Origin: Crossaster papposus
Lineage: Eukaryota; Echinodermata; Asteroidea; Velatida; Solasteridae
Direction: 5' to 3'
Length of the DNA: 64,000 nucleotides
Assembly (NCBI GenBank): GCA_037893245.1
Contig: JBAIAA010000886.1
Coordinates: 186,001-250,000 of the forward strand
This document shows, in pieces, positions 11,598-23,188 of this stretch. How positions within the stretch are numbered: the stretch's first letter is position 1; each line of letters begins with the position of its first letter. The notes under the pieces were generated by a model, which was not told where the DNA came from, searched no databases, and saw only the letters and a list, made by a program, of their open reading frames with translations. The translations under genes and the position numbers were made by a program.

Positions 11598-12550
11598 ATG
11601 GGCCATATGCATAAAAACTAGCATTTGCTTTTACTACCAATTTTCAAGCATTTACTGGAATCTGTATGAATAAAAATGAAGCAAAAGGTTTTACTGGAAA
11701 GTATTTGCTAAAGACTAAAATTATTTACTTTTTAATTTTCAGCATTTGCTAGAATATTAGTATTTGCTCCATTTGGTATGAATAAAAATGAGTAAATGCT
11801 TCAGATTTGCAGTATTTACTCGTAATTTTTCAAGGTTGGGTCGGGGCTACCTTGAAAAAAGAGAAGCAAATACTAATATGAAAAATAGGAGCTTTTGTAT
11901 ATGTGGTTAGGCAGGAAAAGTTATGAACATGGAAGATGGATTGTCTGGGATTAAAATACAAGCAGTCGTACTGATTTTGGGGAAGGAAATGAGACGTAGA
12001 TGGCCGATAATTTCTTGCAATATTGTTGAGACAGAAAACGGCATCGTGACTGCGAAGCAGTAACTTGAGGTTTCGATTTCATTCAAACACCCCTGTCAGC
12101 GTGCGTGTGCCGTGTGCGTTTGTATTGACCGGCAATCGTGGTCGTCGGACAAAAGAATATGGATTCAAACAATGGGTCCACGATTGACACAACGTCCACG
12201 ATCTTTTCCCATGTACAAATCCTATGGCGATCATCAAACATGTATAAACAAAAGAGGGAAGACGGTCGGACAATACCCCGTCCACGATTGCCGGTCAAAA
12301 CAGAGCTTTTCTGTGTGCGTGGGTGTGTATCGTACACACAATATAGACCCTATTGTTATAAACCATTCGGCTGTGAAATCAGAAAGCATTTACTGCTATT
12401 TCAGCCAGTAAATGGTAAACAGTAAAACTTTATTTTATTCATACGAATTGAAGCATTTGCTTTTCCTTAATGCTTTTACTTCGAAGTAAATGCTTTTACT
12501 TTTTGCTTGTACGTCATAGCATTTGCTAGTTTTTATTCATACGACCCAAT
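11598..12550. mobile_element. TIR element with subterminal repeats
   Basis: Left end TGGGCCATATGCATAAAAAC and right end GTTTTTATTCATACGACCCA are inverted repeats of about 25 bp continuing into CTAGCA. Both subterminal regions are full of short repeats of AGCATTTGC and TTTTACT in alternating orientation (11610-11830 and 12385-12530), typical of transposase-binding repeats. No transposase ORF. A smaller MITE is nested at 12125-12298. Confidence 0.65.
12125..12298. mobile_element. nested MITE, TTGACCGGCAATCGTGG ends
   Basis: TTGACCGGCAATCGTGG at the left and CCACGATTGCCGGTCAA at the right are perfect inverted repeats, with further pairing of CGGAC / GTCCG just inside. It sits inside the larger TIR element 11598-12550. 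Confidence 0.65.
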
Positions 12551-12719
12551 AAATACATTGAAAAATGTAATGAAGAACCAGAATTTTAAGCTTTTTGTGG
12601 TTTCCTTGTAAATATTCCTTTTTGTGATAAAATTCAAATAAGTTGAATTTGAATTATTGTTTTTGGTTTATATTGCGCAATCTAAACTTCGAATATTAGT
12701 TCCGATAATATTTTTCGAA

Positions 12720-12940
12720 GAGGCCTGTGGCCTGGTGGTCTAGCTTGCTAATGCCAGACTCGTGGGATCCCTGGTTCCGATCCTGGCCCGGGAACCTGGG
12801 TGGATAATTTTTCTTCGGTGCAGTGGTTACATTTTAAAAGTGTATACAACAGTATCGTAGGTGGGACTTGAACCACGTACCTCTAGCATAGCAGTCCTAC
12901 TCTTTTCTACTATGTAACTGCCCCACCAGGGGAACCCATG
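12720..12940. mobile_element. two tRNA-like SINE heads, opposed
   Basis: On the plus strand 12723-12797 carries tRNA-like boxes (GTGGCCTGGTGGTCTAG and GGTTCCGATCC). On the minus strand 12855-12930 carries GGTGGGGCAGTTACATAG and B-box GGTTCAAGTCC. Both lack a clean cloverleaf, so I call them SINE promoter remnants. Confidence 0.5.
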
Positions 12941-12959
12941 TTACAGGCCAACTGGCCAT

Positions 12960-13394
12960 GGCGTGCGATCGAGCAAAACGCATTTTATTCCAGAGATTTC
13001 TTGAAATGCATGTCGCTCAACACTTATGCATATGCAAACAGCTTGTCACAATCGTAAATTGGTCACTTTAATATTTCCTGTGGAGTCTAATCAGCTTCCA
13101 TTGAGAACTGGTAACCAGGCAACTAAGTTGTTTTGAGAGGCAGAATAAAACTGTTGTCTACTTCTACTCCAGTTTGTGGTTGTATTCTTGGTGTTTGTAC
13201 GAGTTGGATAATTAATTTAAGGCCCTGGATAACAGTTCTACAAGAGCCAATCGATGGCAATGAATATTAAGCACTTAATTTGACCTTGTACTTTTCACCT
13301 TTTTTGCCTGTGTCTGCCTGTTTTGTTTGGTTGGGGTCAAGAGGGTATCTGAGAATTGATGCTCTTTTTAGCTTGTGCAGACCATGCATGGTGT
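12960..13394. other. non-coding, no feature recognised
   Basis: No ORF with domain similarity, RNA gene or transposon terminus recognised. Confidence 0.4.
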
Positions 13395-13705
13395 TCAGTT
13401 CTTAACCAGTTCGCGCCGGAATTGTTTTATTTTTTATTAACCATTATTAACCATTTTATCAAACCATTGACGCGTATTAAGAAAGGTTCAGGCCGACATC
13501 GGGATTATTTTGACATCGACTGGACTCACAGGATTGGTTTTTTTATTAACTATTATTAACTATTTTATTAAACCATTTACACTTATTAAGAAGGGTTCAG
13601 GCCGACATCTGTGGGTGGCACACCCTGAAATTTCCGCCCTAGCTCATCACTGCGAGCTAGTCGCTAGTAACAAATATTTCCGGCCTTGCTTATGACATGT
13701 CGTTT
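13395..13705. mobile_element. diverged copy of TTAA-flanked MITE family
   Basis: Starts AACCAGTTCGCGCCGGA, the end sequence of the intact element at 55054-55287. Reading on, it shares GGTTCAGGCCGACATC..GTGGGTGGCACACC and TTTCCGGCCTTGC in the opposite orientation to that element. It contains an internal direct duplication of about 120 bp: two versions of ATTAACYATTATTAAC followed by AAGGGTTCAGGCCGACATC. Confidence 0.55.
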
Positions 13706-13861
13706 CGAATTCCGGAGAAAAAAACCATTGTATACATTTGTGTACATGGCATCGACGCCAACTGGATAACAGACACCATTGAGAAGCCTGTAAATAATGC
13801 AATAATGTACTGATTTTGTGAGGTTTGCTCATGTCAAGTCAAAAGATGACTGTTTGTATAA

Positions 13862-14347
13862 GGCCAAATAAAAAAAAAACATGTTTAGCGTCATGCCCTT
13901 TTTTTAAAAGGAAGGAGGAGGCCCTTTTTTTTTCTTTTTTTTTTCTTCAAAATGGCCGCCCGACACATCTTTAATTCGAGTCATGCAGTAAACATGTCAC
14001 ACCCTATCTTCCAATTTAAAATTAAAACATGGTTCACCCACGATTAAACATTCAAATTCATGTGGGTCGATCAAGTATGCACCGTACACGACTACACATC
14101 ACACCCTAGCCTAGCCTTCCTATAAGGAAAAAAAATATTTCCAGAGCATGTACACAGTGATGCTAAAGTCTAAAATACGATCTTAAAATGTTATTATCTT
14201 AAAAAAAAAAAATATATATATATATATTTTTTGCCAAAATGGTTAAATTTATGATTTTTTTCAAAAAGAAAAAAAAAAGAAAAAAGGAGGCGGCCCCCAA
14301 AAAGGAAGCGGGCGGTGACGCTAAACATGTTTTTTTTAAATTTGGCC
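13862..14347. mobile_element. PIF/Harbinger-like MITE
   Basis: Left end GGCCAAATAAAAAAAAAACA continuing TGTTTAGCGTCA; the right end is the reverse complement (TGACGCTAAACATG ... TTTGGCC). TAA flanks it on both sides (13859-13861 and 14348-14350), a 3-bp target duplication. GGCC ends with a TAA/TTA duplication are typical of PIF/Harbinger; the family call is inference. The Lys-rich ORF inside is a low-complexity artefact. Confidence 0.65.
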
Positions 14348-14350
14348 TAA

Positions 14351-17314
14351 GTGGACTGTACCAGAGGTTATCTTTAAGTTTGGTTGACAACCTGAAGGAA
14401 GTTAAGGAACCAGACTGCAAGAACAGCTCTGTTTTCTTGGTTTTTCCAGCTTATATTGCCACAACACAGTAAAACTGGTATATTTACCATAAAATATAAA
14501 GCCCCTAACCCATTCATTTTCAAAAATTACAGCCACAAGAGCCTATAGTGTATACCGGGGTTCAGTAAGAAATGGTATCAAAAACAGTCAAATATCATAT
14601 CGTTTTATGGGATTAGTATGTGGTACCAAATAAGACAATTTTACCTAAATGGCTTCAGTGGTTATTTTTTTCATTTGTCGTGACTTTATTTCCACAAGTG
14701 CATTATGATTAAATTTAAAATGAGTGCTGCGCCAATATAACATTGCCTTATATACATGATACAATCTCCTTTCTACGCTTTTAGATGATGGCCGAGTTCG
14801 GGCGGTCTGTTCTTGACACGTGTAACTTGTTCGTGCAAAACCCTGATGGATAGGTGGTGTGTGTTCTTGTTCCGAGTGCAATGTTCACGGGTCGCGTTCC
14901 CGCCGTTCAAGCGAGAACCGAGTTCGTGTATCAATTTCCCATCTTGTTCTCCCCTCCCCATACCCTTATACCCCGCCCCTTCCCTACAAACAATGAGATG
15001 TATAGGGACAAAATTTCAAATAATTTTCCTCAAATGATGCTATACAAAGTACATGTATAGTACGGTGCCCCTGTAGTTGCGCCACTGTGTTGGAAACCCA
15101 ATTGCACAAAAGTTACATAAAATGCCTAAAACAACGGTAACCGGCCTAGCCTACACATCTGCAAACTCTTCAAACTCGGAACGCAGCTAGTGTCGAGTGC
15201 ATGCAAGGTTTACATTTACGCTATCGCGACTACCATTAACTTATTCCTCCATGATACAATCAAACTGTGCTAACACATGTTCTAAATGATTTCGGATCCC
15301 ACATATTTGCGACAATGCAATGCAATATACCTTCATGTACTCAAATCTAAAATAATTATATGTATTTAAGTGCAATAGGCCTATATTATGATACTTTGAT
15401 CCTAGAGGTAGGCTACCTCTGTGCTTTGATCATCGATCCGTAGAATATAGTGTGTCTACCTATCACTATCATTATGCATGCAGCAGATGCGAGTAAACTA
15501 CCTATACATGTGTAAATACATCGGAACGGCGACGACAACTATATCTGCCTGCAACATGTACAACAGCAGAAATCTATGCCAGCACTCGCTCTGTTGGCTG
15601 TTGAATGAACATTGACAATACCCTACGTACAATAACAGATTACAGCTACTAGTTTGTACCATACATCATGGGCCAAATATTGATTAGATAATAGATGGTC
15701 TCTCTATTCCGCTAGTATTGATCGCGGGTTTATCGGATTCGCCGCCACGTGATATCTTCCAGCCAAATCATGTGTGTTTTGCACTTGAAACTACATGTGG
15801 TTATTGACTGGCAGTATTATCTTCCGTGCAAAGTGTCCTAGTGCGCCATCATCGCTGTAGCCTTGGTCAATGCGTTCATCGTTACCCGTCCGTACGTACA
15901 GCGCAGCGGTAATCGGAGCTCAAACTACGACCTCACGCGGCCACTATTATGCAAACTAACTGAGGATACTCGAACGCCTTGGATCATTAGGTTTTTGGGG
16001 CGGTGCTCATTATGCTAATAGATCAAGCTGACCTTTATAGTCGTTTTCTTATTGGTCGATCGTTGCGTAGAAACTGCATAATTTGAGATAGCGGTGAAAG
16101 GTCATAGCTAGCTCGCAAGTGTTTACGAACACCGCCATCGTTGACATATTTTATCGGAGAAAGTTGAGTGATTTTTACGAAGGCTTGTAGGAATTACACA
16201 TGAAGATTTGAATTGTCTTAATTGCTTGATTGGTGAGGGTCGCAGTTATTTTCGCTCGTTTTGCTGGGTATTTTCTTGAATGTTGACATTGTTATGGTCA
16301 AAACTAGTTGTGTTTAGCTGCTTAGTTTTGAGTTTTCAACCGCGGTGACTGGGGAAGGCCGCAACTCTATTGAAACGTGTCGAACTCGGCCCTGTATTAT
16401 GTCGCACACATCTAATCCAGCTGATCTGAAAACCGTGGCTCGGTAAAACGCGGAACTCTGATAATTAAATGCCTTGCCGGCTGAATTTTGCCAAGAAAAT
16501 AATCTGAGGAGTTATTGGGGATATAAGACACTTGTCCCTGTTTAAATTACGATATTGCGATCACTTTGAAGGTTGGTTCTGCAGCCGTAAACATGCCCCC
16601 TCCCCACAGCGTTGGACCATGCTTGGACCACAATGTGGCGATACCGCACAGACCAGCATATGCCTGGGTTAATGCCGATTATGCGGCGATAAGAAACTGA
16701 CGCTGAGTACCTGGCCGTACGTGCGAGCTCCGAGCAAAATGGGGCTCAGGCTGCCTGAAAAATGACGGATTTCCCATAACCTGTCGGCAAATTCACAAAG
16801 ACCACGAAGAAAGGATTCTAATGGCCTTTCGCTGCTCGGGTCTAAAATCTTCGAGGGATAATATTTGCGCTGCAAAATTCAAACAACACGACAGATCTTC
16901 GGACGAAAGACGACGCTGAATATCTGCCATTTTGTCTTAAATGTCATGCTGCATCAAATTTGATGACGTCGGGTTTCAACCGCGTTGTGATTGGACACTT
17001 CACATCTTAGCCCCGCCTATACTTATCTGTATTCGCATACGAGGTCATGCGCCACAAATGTGGCGCAAAATATAGGAAAAACATAAGATTTCAAAAACCC
17101 AATGATCCAAGGCGAAAAAGTAGCCTCAGTAGATTTGCATAAATAGTGGCCGTATGAGGTCGCTGTTCGCGCTGTATCTTTGCATGGGGCGCAAGCTAGC
17201 AGCATAATGCGGGGCGCGCGCACAGTGTATTTCTGGACGGATAACGACGAACTCGCCTTGACCAAGGCTATCATCGCTGGTAATTTCTGTGGAATATAAA
17301 ACCAACTTAAAGAC
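14351..17314. other. 3-kb non-coding stretch, no gene recognised
   Basis: No ORF above about 110 codons and no recognisable domain in any frame. The 15.5-16.9 kb part is less AT-rich, with scattered CpG. It includes a possible 5' splice site after CTTGATTG at about 16230 (GTGAGG), so a 5' noncoding exon or promoter is possible. Nothing downstream confirms this. Confidence 0.4.
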
Positions 17315-17587
17315 CAGGGCCCAATTCCATAAAAGCATTCTAACTTTAGTATATTACTAGGTTTTAGCAAGATTCCAAATGTCTAGTTGGTTGCTTGCTA
17401 GAAATCAACTAAATCGCGTTCCATAACACCATTCTATGAAATATTCTTACTATTTGCTTGCTTGCAGCTTGTCCGTGGGGGTTTAATCGCCAAAGTACAT
17501 GGTCAGTTTGAGTTAACAACTGGAAAGAGTTCAAATCAGGTCATGCTGTGGGTTGTATTGCCAATGCATTCCTCTGTACCCTATTTT

Positions 17588-17753
17588 AATTCTATTTCAT
17601 AACATTCGTACAAGTCTTCAGAGGATTAGCATTCCTTTCCACGTGATAGGTATGCGGACCACAGCATTCAAAGCTTTCTATTGATATTTAAATGAGTCAC
17701 TGAGGGGTGACCCGTGTATATAACCCCATGTAAGAGAGCACAGGCCATCTTTT
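17588..17753. repeat. DIRS left inverted terminal repeat
   Basis: From about 17620 it matches, inverted, the right repeat 22073-22210, with a few indels. The outermost about 42 bp are instead copied, inverted, in the internal complementary region. TATATAA at about 17717 lies 67 bp upstream of the Gag ATG and is a candidate promoter. Confidence 0.85.
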
Positions 17754-17783
17754 TCTTCGTGTGTACAATATTGCGGACAGTCA

Positions 17784-18679
17784 TGATGGACTCCTTGGAG
17801 ATTGACGCACCGTCAGACTTCGACATTCAACCCGGTCAGGGCCACGAGAATCGAGGCCAAACCGACCAAAGCTTAGAAGCGAAGCTTCAAGCTAACTCAG
17901 TGGAGATAAAGAAATTATCTTCCTCTGTTACGGGTATACATGATATGTTATCCACCCTACTAGACAAACCTGATGAAACAGCATTCGTCGGTCAAGACAC
18001 AGACGAATTTGACGATGAGTTTTTTGGTCAGCAGGGTGCCTGCTATGACCCTCAACAAAACTTTGAGCTGACCAGTAACGTGGCAGCCAGTTTTCCCCCT
18101 AACACTGATTATGGAGACTTTGACAGGCTTCCTTGTGAAGGCTTGTACGAAACTACAGAGGCCTCGGGCCCGGAAGTTTTTTCAGGTTTGGCAGACAGAG
18201 CTATTAAAGCAGTTACATTGCCAATAAAAAAGGAAGCTTACACAAAAATTACTGACAAATATGCTTTACCGGCTAATACGGCAGCAGTTACAGCCCCCAG
18301 AATCAATCCTGACCTATGAGCAACAATTCCGGCATCTGCCAGATCTAAAGATTCGGCCTCCCAGCAAATACAAAAACATGTCGTTAAGGGCATGTTGCCG
18401 TACCTTCATATTATTACGGAATTGCGAGAGTCTACAAAATCGGGTGCTCCGATTAAGGTCGACAAAATCAAAGAACTGGTCCTCGATGGCATTACTTTGG
18501 TAGGCAGTGCCTCATATCAAATGAGCATGAAACGCAGAGAAGAGTTAAAACCATGCCTAAACCCTATGTACAGAGGCTTGTGTTCACGCACTACTCCTGT
18601 TTTTGAACTATTGTTTGGAAAAGACCTAAATACTTCTATGAAGCAAGTGTCTGAAGCCTTAAAGCCGGCAGGAAATTGA
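17784..18679 (+). pseudogene. DIRS Gag-like ORF with one in-frame TGA
   Basis: Reads from an ATG at 17784 through acidic, Gln-rich sequence to TGA at 18317-18319. It then continues in the same frame (ATIPASARSKDSASQQ...) for another 119 codons to TGA at 18677. The continuation and spacing look like the conserved C-terminal part of DIRS Gag proteins, where a Trp codon would fit the TGA position (one G-to-A change). I read it as a single ORF with one nonsense mutation, not two genes. The N-terminal boundary could be upstream at 17714. Confidence 0.7.
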
Positions 18680-20936
18680 CAACTTCTTATGGTAACAAAC
18701 GAGGCACAAACCGACGTTTTGTACCTTACCCTTCTCGCAAGCCCCGAGGTGCACCCCAAGCTCGCTTTAATGCTGGCCGAGATCGCCCTAATTACGGGCA
18801 CTCATACTCTACCTACAATCCGAGCGGTAACCGCCGAGGACGCAACTGGGACAAGCATCCCAGACCTGCAGAGTCAAGCCACGCAGCATCGGAAGTAAAA
18901 AACTGGTACGTTCCAATAAATCCTTTGGCGATTGCCGGACAGTTAAAAAACTTTCAAAGTAACTGGTCTCAGATTACCTCAGACAGATGGATATTGGAAA
19001 CAATTTCAGGCTGTCGGATCGATTTTTTAGAAGATCCTATTCAGATTAACAGGCCGCAAAAAATATCTTCTTCCAATAAGGAAATGCATATTATTCACAA
19101 GGAAATCCAAGATCTCCTTATAAAGGGTGCCATTCGACCCATCCATCATTCCGAGTGCAAGTTCGTGTCAAACGTATTCCTCGTTCAGAAAAAATCTGGA
19201 GGCCTGAGACCGGTTATAAATCTGAAAGACCTGAATAGATATGTTCGATACGAACACTTCAAAATGGAAAATACGAAACTTGTAAAAGATATCATTCATT
19301 GCAATGATTTGCTTACATTAATTGACCTCAAAGACGCGTATTTTTCGATACCGATGTGCAAAGAACATCAATGTTACCTGACATTTTCATGGGAAAATAA
19401 ATATTATGCATTTACTTGCTTACCCTTTGGGTTAAGTTCTGCCCCGCGCATTTTTACAAAGGTAATGAAACCAATCCTAGCCATAACTAGAAGTAAAGGG
19501 ATTCGACTGGTAATCTTTCTGGACGATATCCTTATCATGGCTTCGTCAGTAGTCGAAAGTATCGAACATACCAAATTTGTTGGGGATGTACTTGAATCCT
19601 TGGGATTCGTTATTAATAGTAAGAAATCCTGCTTAATTCCTCAAACCAGCTTATCTTATCTTGGCTTTGAATTCGATTCGACTGCCATGACAATAGCAGT
19701 TCCAAAATCAAAGATTGACAAACTACAATCTGAAGGATCTCAATTGCTATCCAAAAAATGTGTTCCCATACGCCAACTGGCCAAAGTTATAGGCATGATA
19801 GTGTCAACATTTGACGCTTTTCCAAAAGGGAGATTACATTTTCGAAATCTAGAGCGTACTAAAACTAATGCTCTAAACATAAATCATGGCAAATTTGATG
19901 CAAAGATTGCAGTTAGCCCCCTTACCATTCAAGAAATTCAGTGGTGGTTGACTTTATCAAACAATGAAGTGAAATCCCATATTAAAATACCTCCAATTGA
20001 TTGTGTTATTTACACAGATGCCAGCAGGACGGGCTGGGGAGCTATATGTGAAAAGGACAATTCCTTTTTCCAGGGTAAGTGGTCAACCACCCAACAAGTT
20101 CTCCACATAAATATTCTGGAGTTAACTGCAGTACATAATGCATTGTACTCTCTCTGTGGAAATAACCAAGCCCATGTCCTGATAAAGTCGGACAACAGCA
20201 CAACGGTTTCATACATTTCAAAAATGGGAGGAACTGTTGTCCTCTTGAATGACATCACCTCATCCATATTTAAGTGGTGTATTGAAAGGAATATTTATTC
20301 ATCTGCAACTCATGTCGCTGGTGTTAACAACACGGTGGCAGACTCACTTTCTCGAAAAGAACTTGACAAAGAATTGAGTCTACAACTGGACATTTTTGAT
20401 AACATTGTTCGGAAAACAATACGACCAAATATTGATCTGTTTGTATCATACGCCAATCATAAATTGGAACGATATGTATCCTGGAAAGCAGATCCCCACG
20501 CATATGGGAGACTGATGCATCTTCGTTGTCCTGGTCAAATATGATACCATATATATTTCCACCTTTCTGTTTGCTCTCTAGAATTCTAGACAAGATAACC
20601 AGAGACAAAACACCGATGAGCCTTCTAATTGCTCCTGTCTGGAAATCCCAGCCCTGGTTTCCACTGATGCTACAGATGTTAATTGCCCGTCCAATCACTC
20701 TACCAACGGAGTGTCTGTCTCCCTCACACCAGTTACAACATCAAGTACCGAACATACGCTTGGCCGCGTGGCTAATCTCAAACAACACTGGCGAACAAGA
20801 TGCTTTTCAGCAGAAGCTTCCAATATCCTCACAAGTTCATGGAGGATGCGTACTGAAAAACAATACGAATCGGCATGGAACTGTTGGTCTAATTGGTGTG
20901 GTAAACAACAGGTTGATCCATTGTCTCCCGCTTTAG
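18676..20936 (+). pseudogene. DIRS reverse transcriptase/RNase H, frameshifted
   Basis: The first frame runs 18676-20544 (622 codons). RT blocks are visible: KKSGGLRPVINLKDLN near residue 172, DLKDAYFSIPM near 215, LPFGLSSAPRIFTK near 248, and the catalytic FLDDILIM near 282. RNase H follows with YTDAS near 445, NILELTAV near 478, KSDNSTTV near 504 and GVNNTVADSLSR near 550. At about 20507 the frame shifts. The next frame continues TDASSLSWSNM...IFPPFCLLSRIL...WFPLMLQML to 20936, the usual DIRS C-terminal block, overlapping the recombinase ORF by about 225 bases. No ATG is obvious at the 5' end, so it may be expressed from the Gag overlap. Confidence 0.9.
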
Positions 20937-21754
20937 CAAACGTAATCAATTTCCTAGCTCACGAACATTCTCAAGGAAAGTCATATGCCACCATAAACAC
21001 TTACAGATCGGCACTTTCGTCAATACTGCCAACGTTTGGAGGACATGTAGCTGGTCAACACCCCCTGGTAGTTAGACTACTTAAAGGTGTATTCAATTTA
21101 AATCCACCGATGCCTAAGTATTCCAAAATGTGGAAAGTTTCTACAGTTTTAGATTATTTGAGTTCATTGGCCGAAAACAAAGAACTTTCACTTTTGAGTT
21201 TGAGCCAAAAACTGTTATCGTTGATGGCCCTTGTGTCTGCTCAACGCTTACAAACACTGACGTGTCTAGATTTAAGATATTTTAATTTCCTTGAGGACTC
21301 TTGTGTTATAACTGTTATGGACATTTTGAAAACTACCTGCCCCAAGAAGAGGGTAGGACATAACAAGATAGTTATTCCTCGTTTTGAAAAGAACACCAAG
21401 TTGTGTGTTCTCACCACTCTAAAGGACTATTTACAAAGGACAGAGAACCTTAGAGCGCAAAATAACGAAACAAAGTTGTTTGTATCAACAAGAAAACCGC
21501 ATAAAAAAGTGACGTCCTCAACCCTAGCTAGGTGGTTAAAGACTGTTTTAAGTGAATCAGGAATAGATGCCACAATTTTTTCTGCACATAGCTTTCGTAG
21601 TGCATCCACGTCTACGGCATTCGCCCAAGGTGTAACCCTGCAAGAAATCTTAAAAACAGCGGATTGGACAAATGTCACTACTTTCGCTAAGTATTACCTT
21701 AAGCCAGAAGAAGAAACGTCATTTGGTAAAATGGTACTTAATTCCAATATGTGA
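20711..21754 (+). CDS. DIRS tyrosine recombinase
   Basis: 347-codon intact ORF of the lambda-integrase superfamily. Its role in the element is to integrate circular cDNA by site-specific recombination. The N-terminal SAM-like core-binding region includes RTEKQYESAWNCWSNWC near residue 50. The catalytic residues expected for the family are visible: Arg in SAQRLQTL near 178, HSFR near 293-296, and Tyr in FAKYYLKP near 326. It overlaps the RT ORF 3' end in another frame. It is undamaged while Gag and RT are broken. Confidence 0.92.
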   Translation: MSVSLTPVTTSSTEHTLGRVANLKQHWRTRCFSAEASNILTSSWRMRTEKQYESAWNCWSNWCGKQQVDPLSPALANVINFLAHEHSQGKSYATINTYRSALSSILPTFGGHVAGQHPLVVRLLKGVFNLNPPMPKYSKMWKVSTVLDYLSSLAENKELSLLSLSQKLLSLMALVSAQRLQTLTCLDLRYFNFLEDSCVITVMDILKTTCPKKRVGHNKIVIPRFEKNTKLCVLTTLKDYLQRTENLRAQNNETKLFVSTRKPHKKVTSSTLARWLKTVLSESGIDATIFSAHSFRSASTSTAFAQGVTLQEILKTADWTNVTTFAKYYLKPEEETSFGKMVLNSNM

Positions 21755-21874
21755 ACGAAGATGATACCTTAAATATAAACGGTTACGACATCACATGTAT
21801 GGCGTTTTTTCAGTCAATTGTGTATATATATATGTATATATATATAATTTGAAAGTATTCCTAGCTTTGAACAT

Positions 21875-21990
21875 GCTAATCCTCTGAAGACTTGTACGAA
21901 TGTTATGAAATAGAATTCCTAAATTATGTGAATATATGAAATATAATTGGAATTCTATGAAATAATAATGAAGTACAAGTCGAAGAGGAT
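21875..21990. repeat. DIRS internal complementary region
   Basis: The left half (21875-21917) is the exact reverse complement of the left outer end (17588-17630). The right half (21914-21990) is the exact reverse complement of the right outer end (22203-22279). The halves meet at AATT, which is also the outermost base group of both ends. This is the template region that lets DIRS cDNA be completed and circularised. Confidence 0.93.
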
Positions 21991-22072
21991 CCCTCCCTTT
22001 CTATTTTATAGACTGAAGTATATACTTCAACCCAACCCAGAGTTACTATTTGGCCTATTTAATAACCACTCA

Positions 22073-22279
22073 GAAAAGATGGCCTGTGCTCTCTTACATG
22101 GGTTATATACACGGGTCACCCCTCAGTGACTCATTTAAATATCAATAGAAAGCTTTGAATGCTTTTGTGGTCCGCATACCTATCACGTGGAAAGGAATGC
22201 TAATCCTCTTCGACTTGTACTTCATTATTATTTCATAGAATTCCAATTATATTTCATATATTCACATAATTTAGGAATT
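22073..22279. repeat. DIRS right inverted terminal repeat
   Basis: Reverse complement of the left repeat over about 135 bp, followed by about 70 bp unique to this end that is copied in the internal complementary region. Confidence 0.88.
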
Positions 22280-22712
22280 ATAGGGTGTGTATATTTGTAT
22301 CGGCCTAAGCACATGTTTCAGAAATGGCTAATTCAGAGGGCGTTTCAACTCCAAAATAGGGAAAGAAGCCTAATTACTCGACTCATGAAAATCTGTTCCT
22401 TGCAGAACGCTATAAGGAGTTTAAGGTTATCCTTGACTAGTGCGCATAAGGATGTCAATACAAATTCCTAAAAGATAAAAGATTGAAAGTGACTTAGAAT
22501 GGTGCTAAGGATTTAGACATACCCGAAACCTATTCTAATTTTAGCAAGCAACTAGGAACCTTGCTAAGCGTATAATGGTTTTATGGAATAGATTTAGCAA
22601 GGAACTAGAGATAGAAAGGAAGTTAGCAACCAACTAGGCTTAGAATGCTTTTATGGAATTGGCTCCTGAGTAACTAAATCAAGTTTATAGAGCTGCAAGG
22701 CACTGATGTTAA

Positions 22713-23188
22713 AGGATTACAGAAATAGAAAAATAAAAAGTACTTATATGATATAAAACATAGGTTACAGTATCAATACACCCAATAAAAAAAATTGTGT
22801 GTGATTTTAGGGTTATTTGAGCCATTACAAATTTCAAATTTCTCTTCGATCGCCCCGCCCAGAAAAATTCCTCCTGTCGAAGTCGTGACGTCACGTAAAG
22901 AATAGCTTTCTTCGCGATTGATCGCGATCGCGTGCGTACATACGTAACCACGCGATTGCAATCAATCGCGAAGAAAGCTATTCTTTACGTGACGTCACGA
23001 CTTCGACATCCAGGCATTCTGTCAAAGGAGGAATGTTTCTGGGCGGGGCGATCGAAGAGAAATTTGAAATTTGTAATGGCTCAAATAACCCTAAAATCAC
23101 ACACAATTTTTTTTATTGGGTGTATTAATACTGTAACCTATGTTTTTTTATCATATAAGTACTTTTTATTTTCTATTTCTGTGATCCT
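22713..23188. mobile_element. long-hairpin MITE flanked by TTAA
   Basis: Two arms of about 220 bp are near-complete inverted repeats. Ends are AGGATTACAGAAATAG and CTATTTCTGTGATCCT; internally GACGTCACGTAAAG is mirrored about GCGATCGCGTGCGTACATAC. TTAA lies directly outside both ends (22709-22712, 23189-23192), suggesting a TTAA target duplication as in piggyBac-type elements. The right arm has an extra segment of about 20 bp (CATCCAGGCATTCTGTC). Such a hairpin would be a strong source of double-stranded RNA. Confidence 0.85.

Larger units (their letters stand above)
17588..22279 (+). mobile_element. DIRS1-like tyrosine-recombinase retrotransposon
   Basis: About 4.7 kb with the full DIRS architecture: inverted terminal repeats, Gag, RT/RNase H, tyrosine recombinase and an internal complementary region whose two halves are exact complements of the two outer element ends. 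DIRS elements replicate through a circular intermediate and integrate with a tyrosine recombinase, leaving no target duplication; none is seen. The copy carries a nonsense codon in Gag and a frameshift in RT, so it is probably dead. I see no methyltransferase domain, which many DIRS1 relatives carry. Confidence 0.93.
17315..22668. mobile_element. hAT-like TIR element hosting the DIRS insertion
   Basis: Left end CAGGGCCCAATTCCATAAAA and right end TTTTATGGAATTGGCTCCTG are imperfect inverted repeats continuing into GCATTCTAA. Subterminal repeats of the type CTAGTTGGTTGCTTGCTA and its complement occur on both sides (17345-17480 and 22530-22640). The CAGGG start fits hAT elements, but I could not identify an 8-bp target duplication. 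The DIRS element at 17588-22279 lies between these ends, so the host element is only about 0.66 kb without it. Confidence 0.6.

Noticed and set aside
14239..14472. Lys-rich 77-codon ORF
   Set aside because: Lies over A-rich sequence in the Harbinger-like MITE and continues into non-coding sequence.
16669..17370. minus-strand ORFs of 68-115 codons before the DIRS
   Set aside because: No domain similarity, and the longest crosses the hAT-like terminal repeat.
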